5,622 bases of DNA from Verrucomicrobiota bacterium. GTDB lineage: Bacteria > Verrucomicrobiota > Verrucomicrobiia > Verrucomicrobiales > Akkermansiaceae. The position numbers and the translations under genes are program-made. Each line of letters begins with the position of its first letter. The stretch's first letter is position 1. Location: contig JAPLUJ010000493.1 of assembly GCA_026397695.1 (NCBI GenBank), positions 11,345 through 16,966 on the forward strand, written 5' to 3'. Shown here piece after piece: positions 1 through 5,516 of the stretch. The notes under the pieces were generated by a model. The model saw nothing but the letters and a program-made list of their open reading frames with translations, searched no databases and was not told the DNA's origin.

Positions 1-688
1 CCAGCGTGTCGATGGCGATGGTGGATTGCTCACCGTCCGGTTGCCACGCGGCGGCCAGGGCTGCGGTGGATTTTCCCCAGACATCCGCAAAGGCCTCGCG
101 CACGGGTGGTTTTTCGGTGGCTTTGTAGGCACGCATGACCTCCTCGAAGTTGCGCGTCGAATAAAGCCGGATCGTGTCGCCCACGTGGATGGCGAGTTGC
201 TCGGCGAGGATCGAGGAAACCACCGCCCGGTCGTCAATGCCGAGATCCGCCGATGAATCCGGGTGGTTTTTCAGGTCGAGCATTTTGGCAATGCCTGCAA
301 CTTGGGCGGGGTCCGAGGTGTCGATGCCGCGGAACATGACCGGGCGCTGCCAGGTTGCGACGTCGATGATGACGTTGTCCGAGACGTAAGCGGTGGCGGC
401 CTCAACCCGTGGCAAGGATGTGGCTTTCACGGCGGTTTCCTGCCACCCGGCGAGCGGGGTTTCGCCGGGGCCGAAGGTTGGCTGGCGCAACAGGATGTGC
501 GGGGTAAAGCCTAACAGCCGGCCCTTCACATCGCGTTCCAGACCGGCGTAAACCGCCATCACCACGACGAGCACCAGCACCCCTAGCATCACGCCGATCA
601 ACGAGATCAGCGTGAACGACGAAAGCACCGCGCGGCGCGGATTGAGATACCGCCGGGCGAGCAGGAAACTGAAGGATCGTCTTTGGAT
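1..688 (-). CDS. LolC/LolE-type lipoprotein-releasing ABC transporter permease, N-terminal part
   Basis: This is the first ~229 codons of an inner-membrane permease of the FtsX/MacB family, running off the left edge. Members of this type work with a LolD ATPase to extract lipoproteins from the inner membrane for delivery to the outer membrane. The frame reads SFLLARRYLNPRRA, then one strong hydrophobic segment (about residues 26-46, ISLIGVMLGVLVLVVVMAVY), then GLERDVKGRLLGFTPHILL. After that comes a soluble stretch typical of the MacB-like periplasmic domain, with VMFRGID and a later VVSSILAEQLAIHVGDTIRLY segment. The later transmembrane helices lie outside the window. The start is unresolved: an in-frame TAG sits at 703-701 and no ATG, GTG or TTG follows until GTG at 628, which would remove the conserved FLLARRYL lead-in. 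I use the ATC at 688 as a placeholder because it gives the usual short N-terminus. Family is clear. Choice between LolC, LolE or a related exporter is not. Confidence 0.85.
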   Translation of the reverse strand, partial: MQRRSFSFLLARRYLNPRRAVLSSFTLISLIGVMLGVLVLVVVMAVYAGLERDVKGRLLGFTPHILLRQPTFGPGETPLAGWQETAVKATSLPRVEAATAYVSDNVIIDVATWQRPVMFRGIDTSDPAQVAGIAKMLDLKNHPDSSADLGIDDRAVVSSILAEQLAIHVGDTIRLYSTRNFEEVMRAYKATEKPPVREAFADVWGKSTAALAAAWQPDGEQSTIAIDTL

Positions 689-742
689 GCCGATTGCTAA
701 CTAATGCCCGGCGATTACGCAAGTGATACCTGTCAGGACCGT

Positions 743-781
743 GATTGGAAAATTGAGATTGGAAATTGGCAATTTGAAATT
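743..781. repeat. AT-rich intergenic repeat with GATTGGAAA units and a small palindrome
   Basis: In the ~100-bp gap between parB and the permease, GATTGGAAA occurs at 743-751 and again at 757-765 (14-bp period). It is followed by the perfect palindrome AAATTG-G-CAATTT at 763-775 and then GAAATT. The composition is sharply AT-rich compared with the GC-rich genes on both sides. No coding frame with family resemblance crosses it. It could be a spacer or a member of a dispersed repeat family; the window alone cannot decide. Confidence 0.5.
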
Positions 782-793
782 CGCGCGGCGCGT

Positions 794-1696
794 TTATTCC
801 AAAGCTCTCAAGCCGATGAGATCGAGCAGGCGCTGGAGGTCGTCGTGGCCATAGTATTCGATTTCTATTTTACCTTTTTTCGCGGCGTGCAGGATGGCGA
901 CATGGGTTGCGAGATACTCGCGGAGGCGGTGGGTGATGGCGCGGATGTGGATGTCCACCTCGCGCGGCGCGGCGGTCTTTTTCAACTCACCGGGTTCGCC
1001 AAGCGCCCCGTCGAGAAACGATTGGGCGAGTTTCTCCACGGCTCTCACCGTGAGATGACGGCGCATCACCTGATCCGCAACGACCAACTGGTAGTCGCGG
1101 TCCTTGATCGAGAGAATGGCTTTGGCGTGACCAACGGTCAGGCGTCCCTGGGCAACGTGCAATTGGATGTCCGGGTGCAAGTCTAGCAGGCGCATCGTGT
1201 TGGCGACGCTGGCGCGGGACTTGCCTACGCGGCCGGCGATCTCTTCCTGCTTCATCGAGAATTCCTTCGCCAGACGGACGAAGCCGGCGGCTTCTTCCAT
1301 CGGGTTGAGATCCTCGCGCTGGAGGTTTTCAATAAGCGCCATTTCCAATACGTCGCGGTCGGATGCCTCGCGTTCGATGACCGGCACGGTGGCAAGTCCG
1401 AGTTTGCCGGAAGCCCGCCAACGGCGCTCACCGGCGATGATTTCGAGTTTGCCATCCACGGCTCGCACAAGAAGCGGCTGGATCACACCATGCTGGCGGA
1501 TCGATTCCACGAGTTCATCCAGCGGGGACTCGCCGAACTGCGTGCGCGGTTGCAAGGGGCTGGGCACCACCTGGTCTATCGGCACGTCGCGAACCCGTTT
1601 GAAATCGTTCTGACCCACAGGGGAATCCAGCATCGGCGCGGGCGTGCTTTTTCTAATCAGTGCTCCGAGTCCTTTTCCAAGTGCCTGTTTCGTCAT
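794..1696 (-). CDS. parB: ParB/Spo0J-family chromosome partitioning protein
   Basis: A 300-residue ParB, the CTP-dependent DNA clamp that loads at parS sites near the origin and works with the ParA ATPase to segregate chromosomes. Domains in order: an N-terminal ParA-contact motif KQALGKGLGAL (residues 4-14); the ParB N-terminal nuclease-like/CTPase domain with QPRTQF (49-54), GVIQPLLVR (70-78) and the CTP-binding box GERRWRA (89-95); the conserved ENLQREDLNPMEEA (123-136); a helix-turn-helix that reads parS, around 147-173 (QEEIAGRVGKSRASVAN); GHAKAIL (189-195); and a C-terminal dimerisation region (about 250-298). Length and motif order are normal for a chromosomal ParB, and no key motif is missing. 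The ATG at 1696 is the only possible in-frame start because a TAA lies just upstream, yet the good Shine-Dalgarno is 21 nt away. No parA is adjacent: upstream is 380 bp of non-coding DNA and divergent galK. Confidence 0.97.
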   Translation of the reverse strand: MTKQALGKGLGALIRKSTPAPMLDSPVGQNDFKRVRDVPIDQVVPSPLQPRTQFGESPLDELVESIRQHGVIQPLLVRAVDGKLEIIAGERRWRASGKLGLATVPVIEREASDRDVLEMALIENLQREDLNPMEEAAGFVRLAKEFSMKQEEIAGRVGKSRASVANTMRLLDLHPDIQLHVAQGRLTVGHAKAILSIKDRDYQLVVADQVMRRHLTVRAVEKLAQSFLDGALGEPGELKKTAAPREVDIHIRAITHRLREYLATHVAILHAAKKGKIEIEYYGHDDLQRLLDLIGLRALE

Positions 1697-1723
1697 GGGG
1701 GGATAGCATTACGCAAACCCTCC
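1653..1723 (-). promoter_or_regulatory. Shine-Dalgarno with 18-codon ORF overlapping the parB start
   Basis: On the minus strand a strong GGAGGG (1723-1718) is followed, after an ideal 8 nt, by an ATG at 1709. That ATG opens MLSPHDETGTWKRTRSTD and stops at TAG 1655-1653, so it overlaps the first 15 codons of parB in a different frame. The annotated parB ATG (1696) is 21 nt from the same GGAGGG and has only a run of six C directly before it. Removing one C from that run would join the two frames as MLSPMTKQALGKGL. The Shine-Dalgarno is clear. Whether this is a coupled leader peptide, a homopolymer length error or natural slippage is inference. Confidence 0.45.
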
Positions 1724-1878
1724 GGAATATCCAAGCGGAATTAGCGCGATTTTCCAGATCAGCACGACCCGACAGCCTCCGCCTCACGTGTTTGCGGCAT
1801 CCCTGCAAAAATTGGGCGCAAGGCATTGCAATTCGATCTTTTTGACGGCATCAAAAGCACGTGCCAAAAGCTGTCTCA

Positions 1879-1984
1879 CCGGTGGACCGGGCAAACTGAC
1901 AAAAAACGCGCTTTCCGCGTAACTCTCCCTTGCCCCGGCGCTGCGGATGATGCATCCTGCGGCGCGGCTGTGCTCAGCGAAGGG
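1879..1984. other. Cluster of hairpins in the parB-galK intergenic region
   Basis: Several self-complementary blocks lie close together. CCGG-TGGA-CCGG is at 1879-1890, extendable to a 5-bp CCGGT/ACCGG stem. ACGCG-CTTTC-CGCGT is at 1906-1920. CCCTT (1927-1931) pairs with AAGGG (1980-1984) and encloses two hairpins. The larger is 1938-1965: GCGC, a T-G wobble, GC, then GGATG around an ATG loop, with a single bulged T at 1958. The smaller is GCTG-TGCT-CAGC at 1967-1978. Together 1927-1984 can form a three-way junction. The density of pairing suggests a structured RNA or a mobile repeat unit. The strand is uncertain, but the T6 tract after the 1906-1920 hairpin favours the minus strand. No known riboswitch or RNA family is recognised. 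Confidence 0.4.
1901..1920 (-). terminator. Candidate intrinsic terminator (short GC hairpin plus T6)
   Basis: Read on the minus strand, ACGCG-GAAAG-CGCGT folds into a 5-bp GC-rich stem and runs directly into TTTTTT. This has the form of a small Rho-independent terminator for a leftward transcript. No protein gene with recognisable family ends here, so if functional it would end a small RNA or attenuate a transcript heading to parB. The stem is short, so confidence is modest. Confidence 0.4.
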
Positions 1985-2076
1985 CAGCCACTCGATCTGG
2001 ATCACCACCGTGATAAGCAATCGCAGACGTCTCAACCCACCTCTTGCCTCATCACTCAATTAACCAGAATCATCCC

Positions 2077-3255
2077 ATGCTCCAAATCAATCCAGACCTC
2101 ACCGACCTCGTCTCCGATGCCGCGTCGGGACTGCTCGCACGCCTCCAAGCCAAGGCCACCATCACCTCCGCCGCTCCCGGCCGCGTCAACCTCATCGGCG
2201 AACACATCGACTATTGCGACGGCTTTGTCATGCCCTTCGCCATCGACCGCTACATCGTCATCGCCGGCTGTGCCAACGGTACCTCCAAAGCCCGCATCGC
2301 CGACCACACCTTCCCCGAGCTCGTCATGTTAGACCTCACGCAACCCCAGGAGGAAGGCTCGCCGAAGTGGTCGAACTACCTCCGCGGCGTCATCCGCGGG
2401 TTCCAGGACCGCGGCCACCACATCCCGGGCTTCGACGCCTTCATCCTCTCGTCCGTCCCCGGCGGCGCCGGACTGTCCTCGTCCGCCGCACTCGAGTGCG
2501 CCACCGCCACTTTTCTCGAAGGTCTGTTAGACACCCGGCTCGACACCCGCGAAAAAGCACTGCTCTGCCAGAAAGCCGAACACGACTTCGCTCATGTCCC
2601 CTGTGGCATCATGGATCAATTCTCCTCCGCCTTCGGCAAACCCAACCGCCTCGTCCTCATCGACTGCCAGTCCGGCGAACCGGAACTCGTGCCCTTCGAT
2701 AACCCGGACCTCACCGTGCTGGTATCTAACACCATGGTGCACCACGAACTCTCCGACGGCGGCTACGCGGCCCGCCGCAAACACACCGAGGACGGCCTCA
2801 CCCTGCTCGGCAAAGCATCCTGGCGCGACGTCACGTCCGCCGACGTGCAGGCCAATTGGGAAAAACTCGGCGCTCCCGTCAACCGTCGCGCCCGCCACGT
2901 CGTCGGTGAGATTTCCCGCACCATCGCCGCCGCCGCCGCACTCGCGAGAAACGATTTCGAAACCCTCGGCCCGCTAATGGCCGCCAGTCACGATTCGTTA
3001 CGCGACGACTTTGAAGTGTCCTGCAAGGAACTCGATATCATGGTGGAAATCGCCCGCAAGATCGGTCGCAACGGCGGCGTCATCGGCGCCCGTATGACCG
3101 GCGGCGGCTTCGGCGGATCCACCGTCACCCTCTGCGAAAGCCGCAAGGCCTCGGACATCGCCGCCACCCTCTCCACCGAATACGCAAAGACCACCGGCAT
3201 CATCCCCCAGATCTTCGCCTCACGCCCGTCGCAAGGCGCCCATCTGGTGCAATGA
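2077..3255 (+). CDS. galK: Galactokinase (GHMP kinase family)
   Basis: A 392-residue cytoplasmic galactokinase that phosphorylates alpha-D-galactose at C1 with ATP, the entry step of the Leloir pathway. The galactokinase signature PGRVNLIGEHIDY (residues 34-46) carries the transition-state arginine R36 and the galactose-binding E42, H43 and D45. The ATP-binding GHMP motif PGGAGLSSSAALE is at 128-140. CGIMDQF (176-182) supplies the catalytic D180, and GGY plus RR at 228-234 matches the conserved sugar-contact region. The C-terminal GHMP motif GARMTGGGFGGSTV is at 337-350. Length is normal and all key residues are present. The ATG at 2077 is chosen over an in-frame TTG at 2044 because it gives the usual short N-terminus; no Shine-Dalgarno precedes it. 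No other galactose gene is in the window, so it appears to stand alone here. It converges on the EF-G-like gene with a 7-bp gap. Confidence 0.97.
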   Translation: MLQINPDLTDLVSDAASGLLARLQAKATITSAAPGRVNLIGEHIDYCDGFVMPFAIDRYIVIAGCANGTSKARIADHTFPELVMLDLTQPQEEGSPKWSNYLRGVIRGFQDRGHHIPGFDAFILSSVPGGAGLSSSAALECATATFLEGLLDTRLDTREKALLCQKAEHDFAHVPCGIMDQFSSAFGKPNRLVLIDCQSGEPELVPFDNPDLTVLVSNTMVHHELSDGGYAARRKHTEDGLTLLGKASWRDVTSADVQANWEKLGAPVNRRARHVVGEISRTIAAAAALARNDFETLGPLMAASHDSLRDDFEVSCKELDIMVEIARKIGRNGGVIGARMTGGGFGGSTVTLCESRKASDIAATLSTEYAKTTGIIPQIFASRPSQGAHLVQ

Positions 3256-3268
3256 GAGTGAATCACTC
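3256..3268. terminator. Small hairpin between convergent galK and EF-G-like gene
   Basis: GAGTG-AAT-CACTC is a perfect 5-bp inverted repeat placed between, and overlapping, the two opposing stop codons (galK TGA at 3253-3255; EF-G-like TGA read at 3265-3263). It reads the same on both strands and so could act on both transcripts. It has no T-tract and a short stem, so it is a weak terminator candidate. Confidence 0.3.
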
Positions 3269-5347
3269 GTCCTCCGCTGTCTTGCGGCCGTGCTCGGCGA
3301 TGATCTTGGCTTCCTGATCCTTGGGCACGTCCTCATAGCGCTCAAAACGCTCCTTGTGGCGGCCACGCCCGGCGGTAATCGCCCGGAGTTGACTGGAATA
3401 CTGATAGAGCTCGGCTTGCGGAACCTGTGCCACAACCACCTCGAAGCGACCCTCGGATTCCATGCCGATGATCCGACCGCGCCGTCCTGATAGATCCGCC
3501 AACACCGAACCGACAGCGTCGGACGGCACCTTGATGCGCAGTTCCATCACCGGTTCTAACAACTTTGGCCGGGCCGACAGAAACGCCTCGTTGAAGGCTG
3601 CCTTGCCGGCGATCTGGAACGCGATGTCCTTGGAATCCACCGTGTGTTGTTTGCCATCGTAAAAATCCACCTTCACGTCAGTAACGGGGAATCCGCCGTA
3701 GGGTCCGGCCGCGCAGGCAGTCTGCACGCCCTTCTCTACGGACGGCACAAATACCCGGTCCACATTGCTGCCTACCAGCGAATGCGTGAACACCACCCCG
3801 CTTTCCGAAGGCAACGACTCAATGCGCATCCACACCTCGGCAAACTGCCCCGCCCCCCCGGTCTGTTTCTTGTGGCGGTGCTTGGCATCACCGCGCCCGG
3901 ATATGGTCGCCCGATACGAAACCCGCGGCTCGACCAGCTCAACCTCCACATTGAAGCGCCGCTTGAGTTCCTCCGCCATGACCTGGAGTTGCAACTCACC
4001 CTGGCCGGAAACGATCGTCTGCCCGACCTCCGGATCAAAGTGATATTCAAACGTCGGATCCTCCTCGCGCAACGCGGACAGCCCCTCGCCGAGTTTGTTC
4101 AAGTCCGCCCGCGACTTGGCAACCAGCGCGCCACGGGTGTTAGGCGCGGGGAATTCCACGCCCGCCAAAGTTACTTGGCGCGCGGCGGCGCACAGCGTAT
4201 CCCCGGCACGAGTGGCTCGCAGTTTCACGACGGCACCGATGTCTCCTGCGTGCAGTACCGGAACCGGCTCGCGGGACGCGCCATTCACGCGATACAACTG
4301 GCCGATCCGCTCGGTTTCACCACGGTTGACGTTGACCAACTCCGAACCGGAGGTCACATCGCCACTGTAAACCCGGAAAAATGATAGATTTCCGACGTGT
4401 GTTTCGTGCACCGTCTTGAACACGAATGCCACACTCTGGCCGTCGTCCAAAGCCACCGCAACCTCCGCACCCGTTGGAGTTTTTGCGGTGACCGTAGCCC
4501 GATCCACCGGCGATGCGCCGAATTTCGCAATGAAATCCAAAAGCCGCGAAACCCCAATGTTTCGCGCACCCGCTGCGGCATACAGCGGAACCACCAAGCC
4601 CTTCTGCACCGCCGCATGAACGTGCGCCCGCAAATCCTCTTCGGACAGCGTGCCCGATTCGAAAAATTTCTCCAACAACGCATCATCGGACTCCGCCACC
4701 ATATCGATCAACTGTTGGTGCAGTTCGGTCACCCGATCCTTGAGATCACCTTCGGCGGGCTTTCCCGTGAATTTCCCGCTGCCGTCCTCGGCGTAAGTGA
4801 TCACCTCGGAGCGCATCACATCCAGCACCGATCGGAACCCCGGCCCGGCATCCACCGGCAAGGTCATCGGAAACACCCGCGCACCATAGTGCTCGCGTGC
4901 CTCCTCAAGAATCTCATCATAGTTCGCACGCTCCCGGTCCAGCAGACTGACCACGAGAAACCGCGGAATTCCATAGTCACCGGCCGCCGTCCATGCCTCG
5001 TCGGCGCCGGTTTCCACGCCGCTCACGCCGCTGATCACAATCACCGCCGCATCCGCCACCCGCAGCGCGCTCAGCGGCTCGCTGATGAAGTCGGGCGTGC
5101 CCGGACAATCAATGATGTTGATTTCCCGACCCAGCCACTCGGCCGCCATCAACGTCGCATGAACCGATTGATGGTGCTCTTTCTCATCGGGATGAAAATC
5201 GGAAACCGTGCTTCCTTGCTCGATGGTTCCCGCGCGGGTGATTTTCCCGGCGCACACCAGCATCGCTTCGCAAAGCAGGGTTTTTCCGGTAGAGGCATGG
5301 CCGACAACAGCAAAGTTGCGGATCTCAGGAGCACGAAATTCTTTCAT
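3263..5347 (-). CDS. Elongation factor G-like translational GTPase (EF-G paralogue)
   Basis: A 694-residue protein with full EF-G architecture: GTPase domain (about 1-280), beta-barrel domain II (about 290-390), domain III (about 403-475, with DPTFEYHFDPEVGQTIVSGQGELQ), domain IV (about 476-600, with HKKQTGGAGQFAEV and a tip loop retaining H568) and domain V (about 601-680). EF-G catalyses ribosomal translocation or, with RRF, recycling. The P-loop GHASTGKT (16-23) and the QGSTVSDFHPDE segment (44-55) resemble the EF-G II (FusA2) class rather than the housekeeping HIDAGKT type. Oddities: G4 is SLLD (134-137) instead of NKxD, with only the Asp kept; G3 is DCPGTPDF (80-87), with Thr in place of the switch II catalytic His; and G5 reads AAAGA, not GSA. 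The ATG at 5347 is preferred over an upstream in-frame TTG (5431) because it puts the P-loop at the usual position. The protein is complete, but whether it hydrolyses GTP normally is uncertain. Confidence 0.93.
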   Translation of the reverse strand: MKEFRAPEIRNFAVVGHASTGKTLLCEAMLVCAGKITRAGTIEQGSTVSDFHPDEKEHHQSVHATLMAAEWLGREINIIDCPGTPDFISEPLSALRVADAAVIVISGVSGVETGADEAWTAAGDYGIPRFLVVSLLDRERANYDEILEEAREHYGARVFPMTLPVDAGPGFRSVLDVMRSEVITYAEDGSGKFTGKPAEGDLKDRVTELHQQLIDMVAESDDALLEKFFESGTLSEEDLRAHVHAAVQKGLVVPLYAAAGARNIGVSRLLDFIAKFGASPVDRATVTAKTPTGAEVAVALDDGQSVAFVFKTVHETHVGNLSFFRVYSGDVTSGSELVNVNRGETERIGQLYRVNGASREPVPVLHAGDIGAVVKLRATRAGDTLCAAARQVTLAGVEFPAPNTRGALVAKSRADLNKLGEGLSALREEDPTFEYHFDPEVGQTIVSGQGELQLQVMAEELKRRFNVEVELVEPRVSYRATISGRGDAKHRHKKQTGGAGQFAEVWMRIESLPSESGVVFTHSLVGSNVDRVFVPSVEKGVQTACAAGPYGGFPVTDVKVDFYDGKQHTVDSKDIAFQIAGKAAFNEAFLSARPKLLEPVMELRIKVPSDAVGSVLADLSGRRGRIIGMESEGRFEVVVAQVPQAELYQYSSQLRAITAGRGRHKERFERYEDVPKDQEAKIIAEHGRKTAEDE

Positions 5348-5400
5348 AAATCGTTCGGGTGGGTGGTGGTGGTTGATTGAAGGATAGCTCGGATGTGCGG

Positions 5401-5431
5401 CTATTAGGAACCATGGATGGCCCGGCGTCAA
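5401..5431 (-). promoter_or_regulatory. Candidate promoter for the EF-G-like gene
   Basis: On the minus strand TTGACG (5431-5426) matches the sigma-70 -35 box at five of six positions, and TAATAG (5406-5401) is a poor -10 with a long 19-bp spacer. Transcription would begin about 45 nt before the ATG at 5347. The leader then carries a CACC-rich tract and only a weak GAACGA before the start. Confidence 0.25.
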
Positions 5432-5455
5432 CTACCGCTATTACCGGCAACCATC
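5416..5455. repeat. Imperfect inverted repeat in the EF-G/transposase divergent region
   Basis: GATGG (5416-5420) pairs with CCATC (5451-5455), and CCGG (5422-5425) with CCGG (5444-5447). A C/CAA internal bulge separates the two stems, and 18 nt lie between the arms. It sits about 60 bp before the transposase start. Related short direct repeats, CTATTA followed by AACCAT, occur at 5401-5414 and 5438-5454. REP-type and IS200-type elements carry imperfect hairpins near such transposase genes, but this one is not a recognised sequence. Confidence 0.35.
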
Positions 5456-5483
5456 TGATACAACTGGAGACTCAAATTATAGA
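5455..5483 (+). promoter_or_regulatory. Candidate sigma-70 promoter for the transposase gene
   Basis: CTGATA (5455-5460) and TATAGA (5478-5483) each match four of six consensus positions with an ideal 17-bp spacer. This would place the transcript start near 5490, about 27 nt before the ATG at 5517. Confidence 0.35.
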
Positions 5484-5516
5484 AAATGTTGCTTGCATTG
5501 CCGATGGGCATGGGCT

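Larger units (their letters stand above)
1697..2076. other. Non-coding region between divergent parB and galK
   Basis: These 380 bp separate the two start codons. Open frames exist here on both strands, but they begin with TTG, overlap the hairpin cluster or galK, and show no family motif. Contents seen: the parB-side Shine-Dalgarno (1723-1718), CACGTG palindromes at 1785-1790 and 1858-1863, and the hairpins at 1879-1984. I see no convincing -35/-10 pair for either gene and no Shine-Dalgarno before the galK ATG. Confidence 0.6.

Noticed and set aside
402..722. Minus-strand 106-codon open frame overlapping the permease
   Set aside because: It begins with TTG, is Arg/Gly-rich out-of-frame translation, and the adjacent frame encodes a clear permease with a transmembrane helix.
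1784..2059. 91-codon minus-strand open frame upstream of parB
   Set aside because: It starts with TTG, has no Shine-Dalgarno, overlaps the hairpin cluster and the T6 terminator-like site, and its peptide shows no recognisable domain. It remains possible as a hypothetical gene, but it is not supported.
2523..2560. Tandem LDTR-LDTR in galK (GACACCCG repeated)
   Set aside because: A two-copy short repeat in a surface loop of an otherwise normal galactokinase; likely incidental.
508..4145. Recurrent GTTAG/CTAAC pentamer across the window
   Set aside because: Seven copies were noted by eye, but about eight are expected for this composition on both strands, so there is no enrichment.
3644..4384. 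Plus-strand 246-codon open frame opposite domains II-IV of the EF-G-like gene
   Set aside because: It is antisense to well-conserved EF-G sequence, and no domain or start signal supports it.
4397..5380. Long plus-strand open frame of 327 codons opposite the EF-G-like gene
   Set aside because: It is antisense to a complete EF-G-like protein, has no family motif and a His/Arg-rich composition typical of a reverse-frame shadow in GC-rich DNA.
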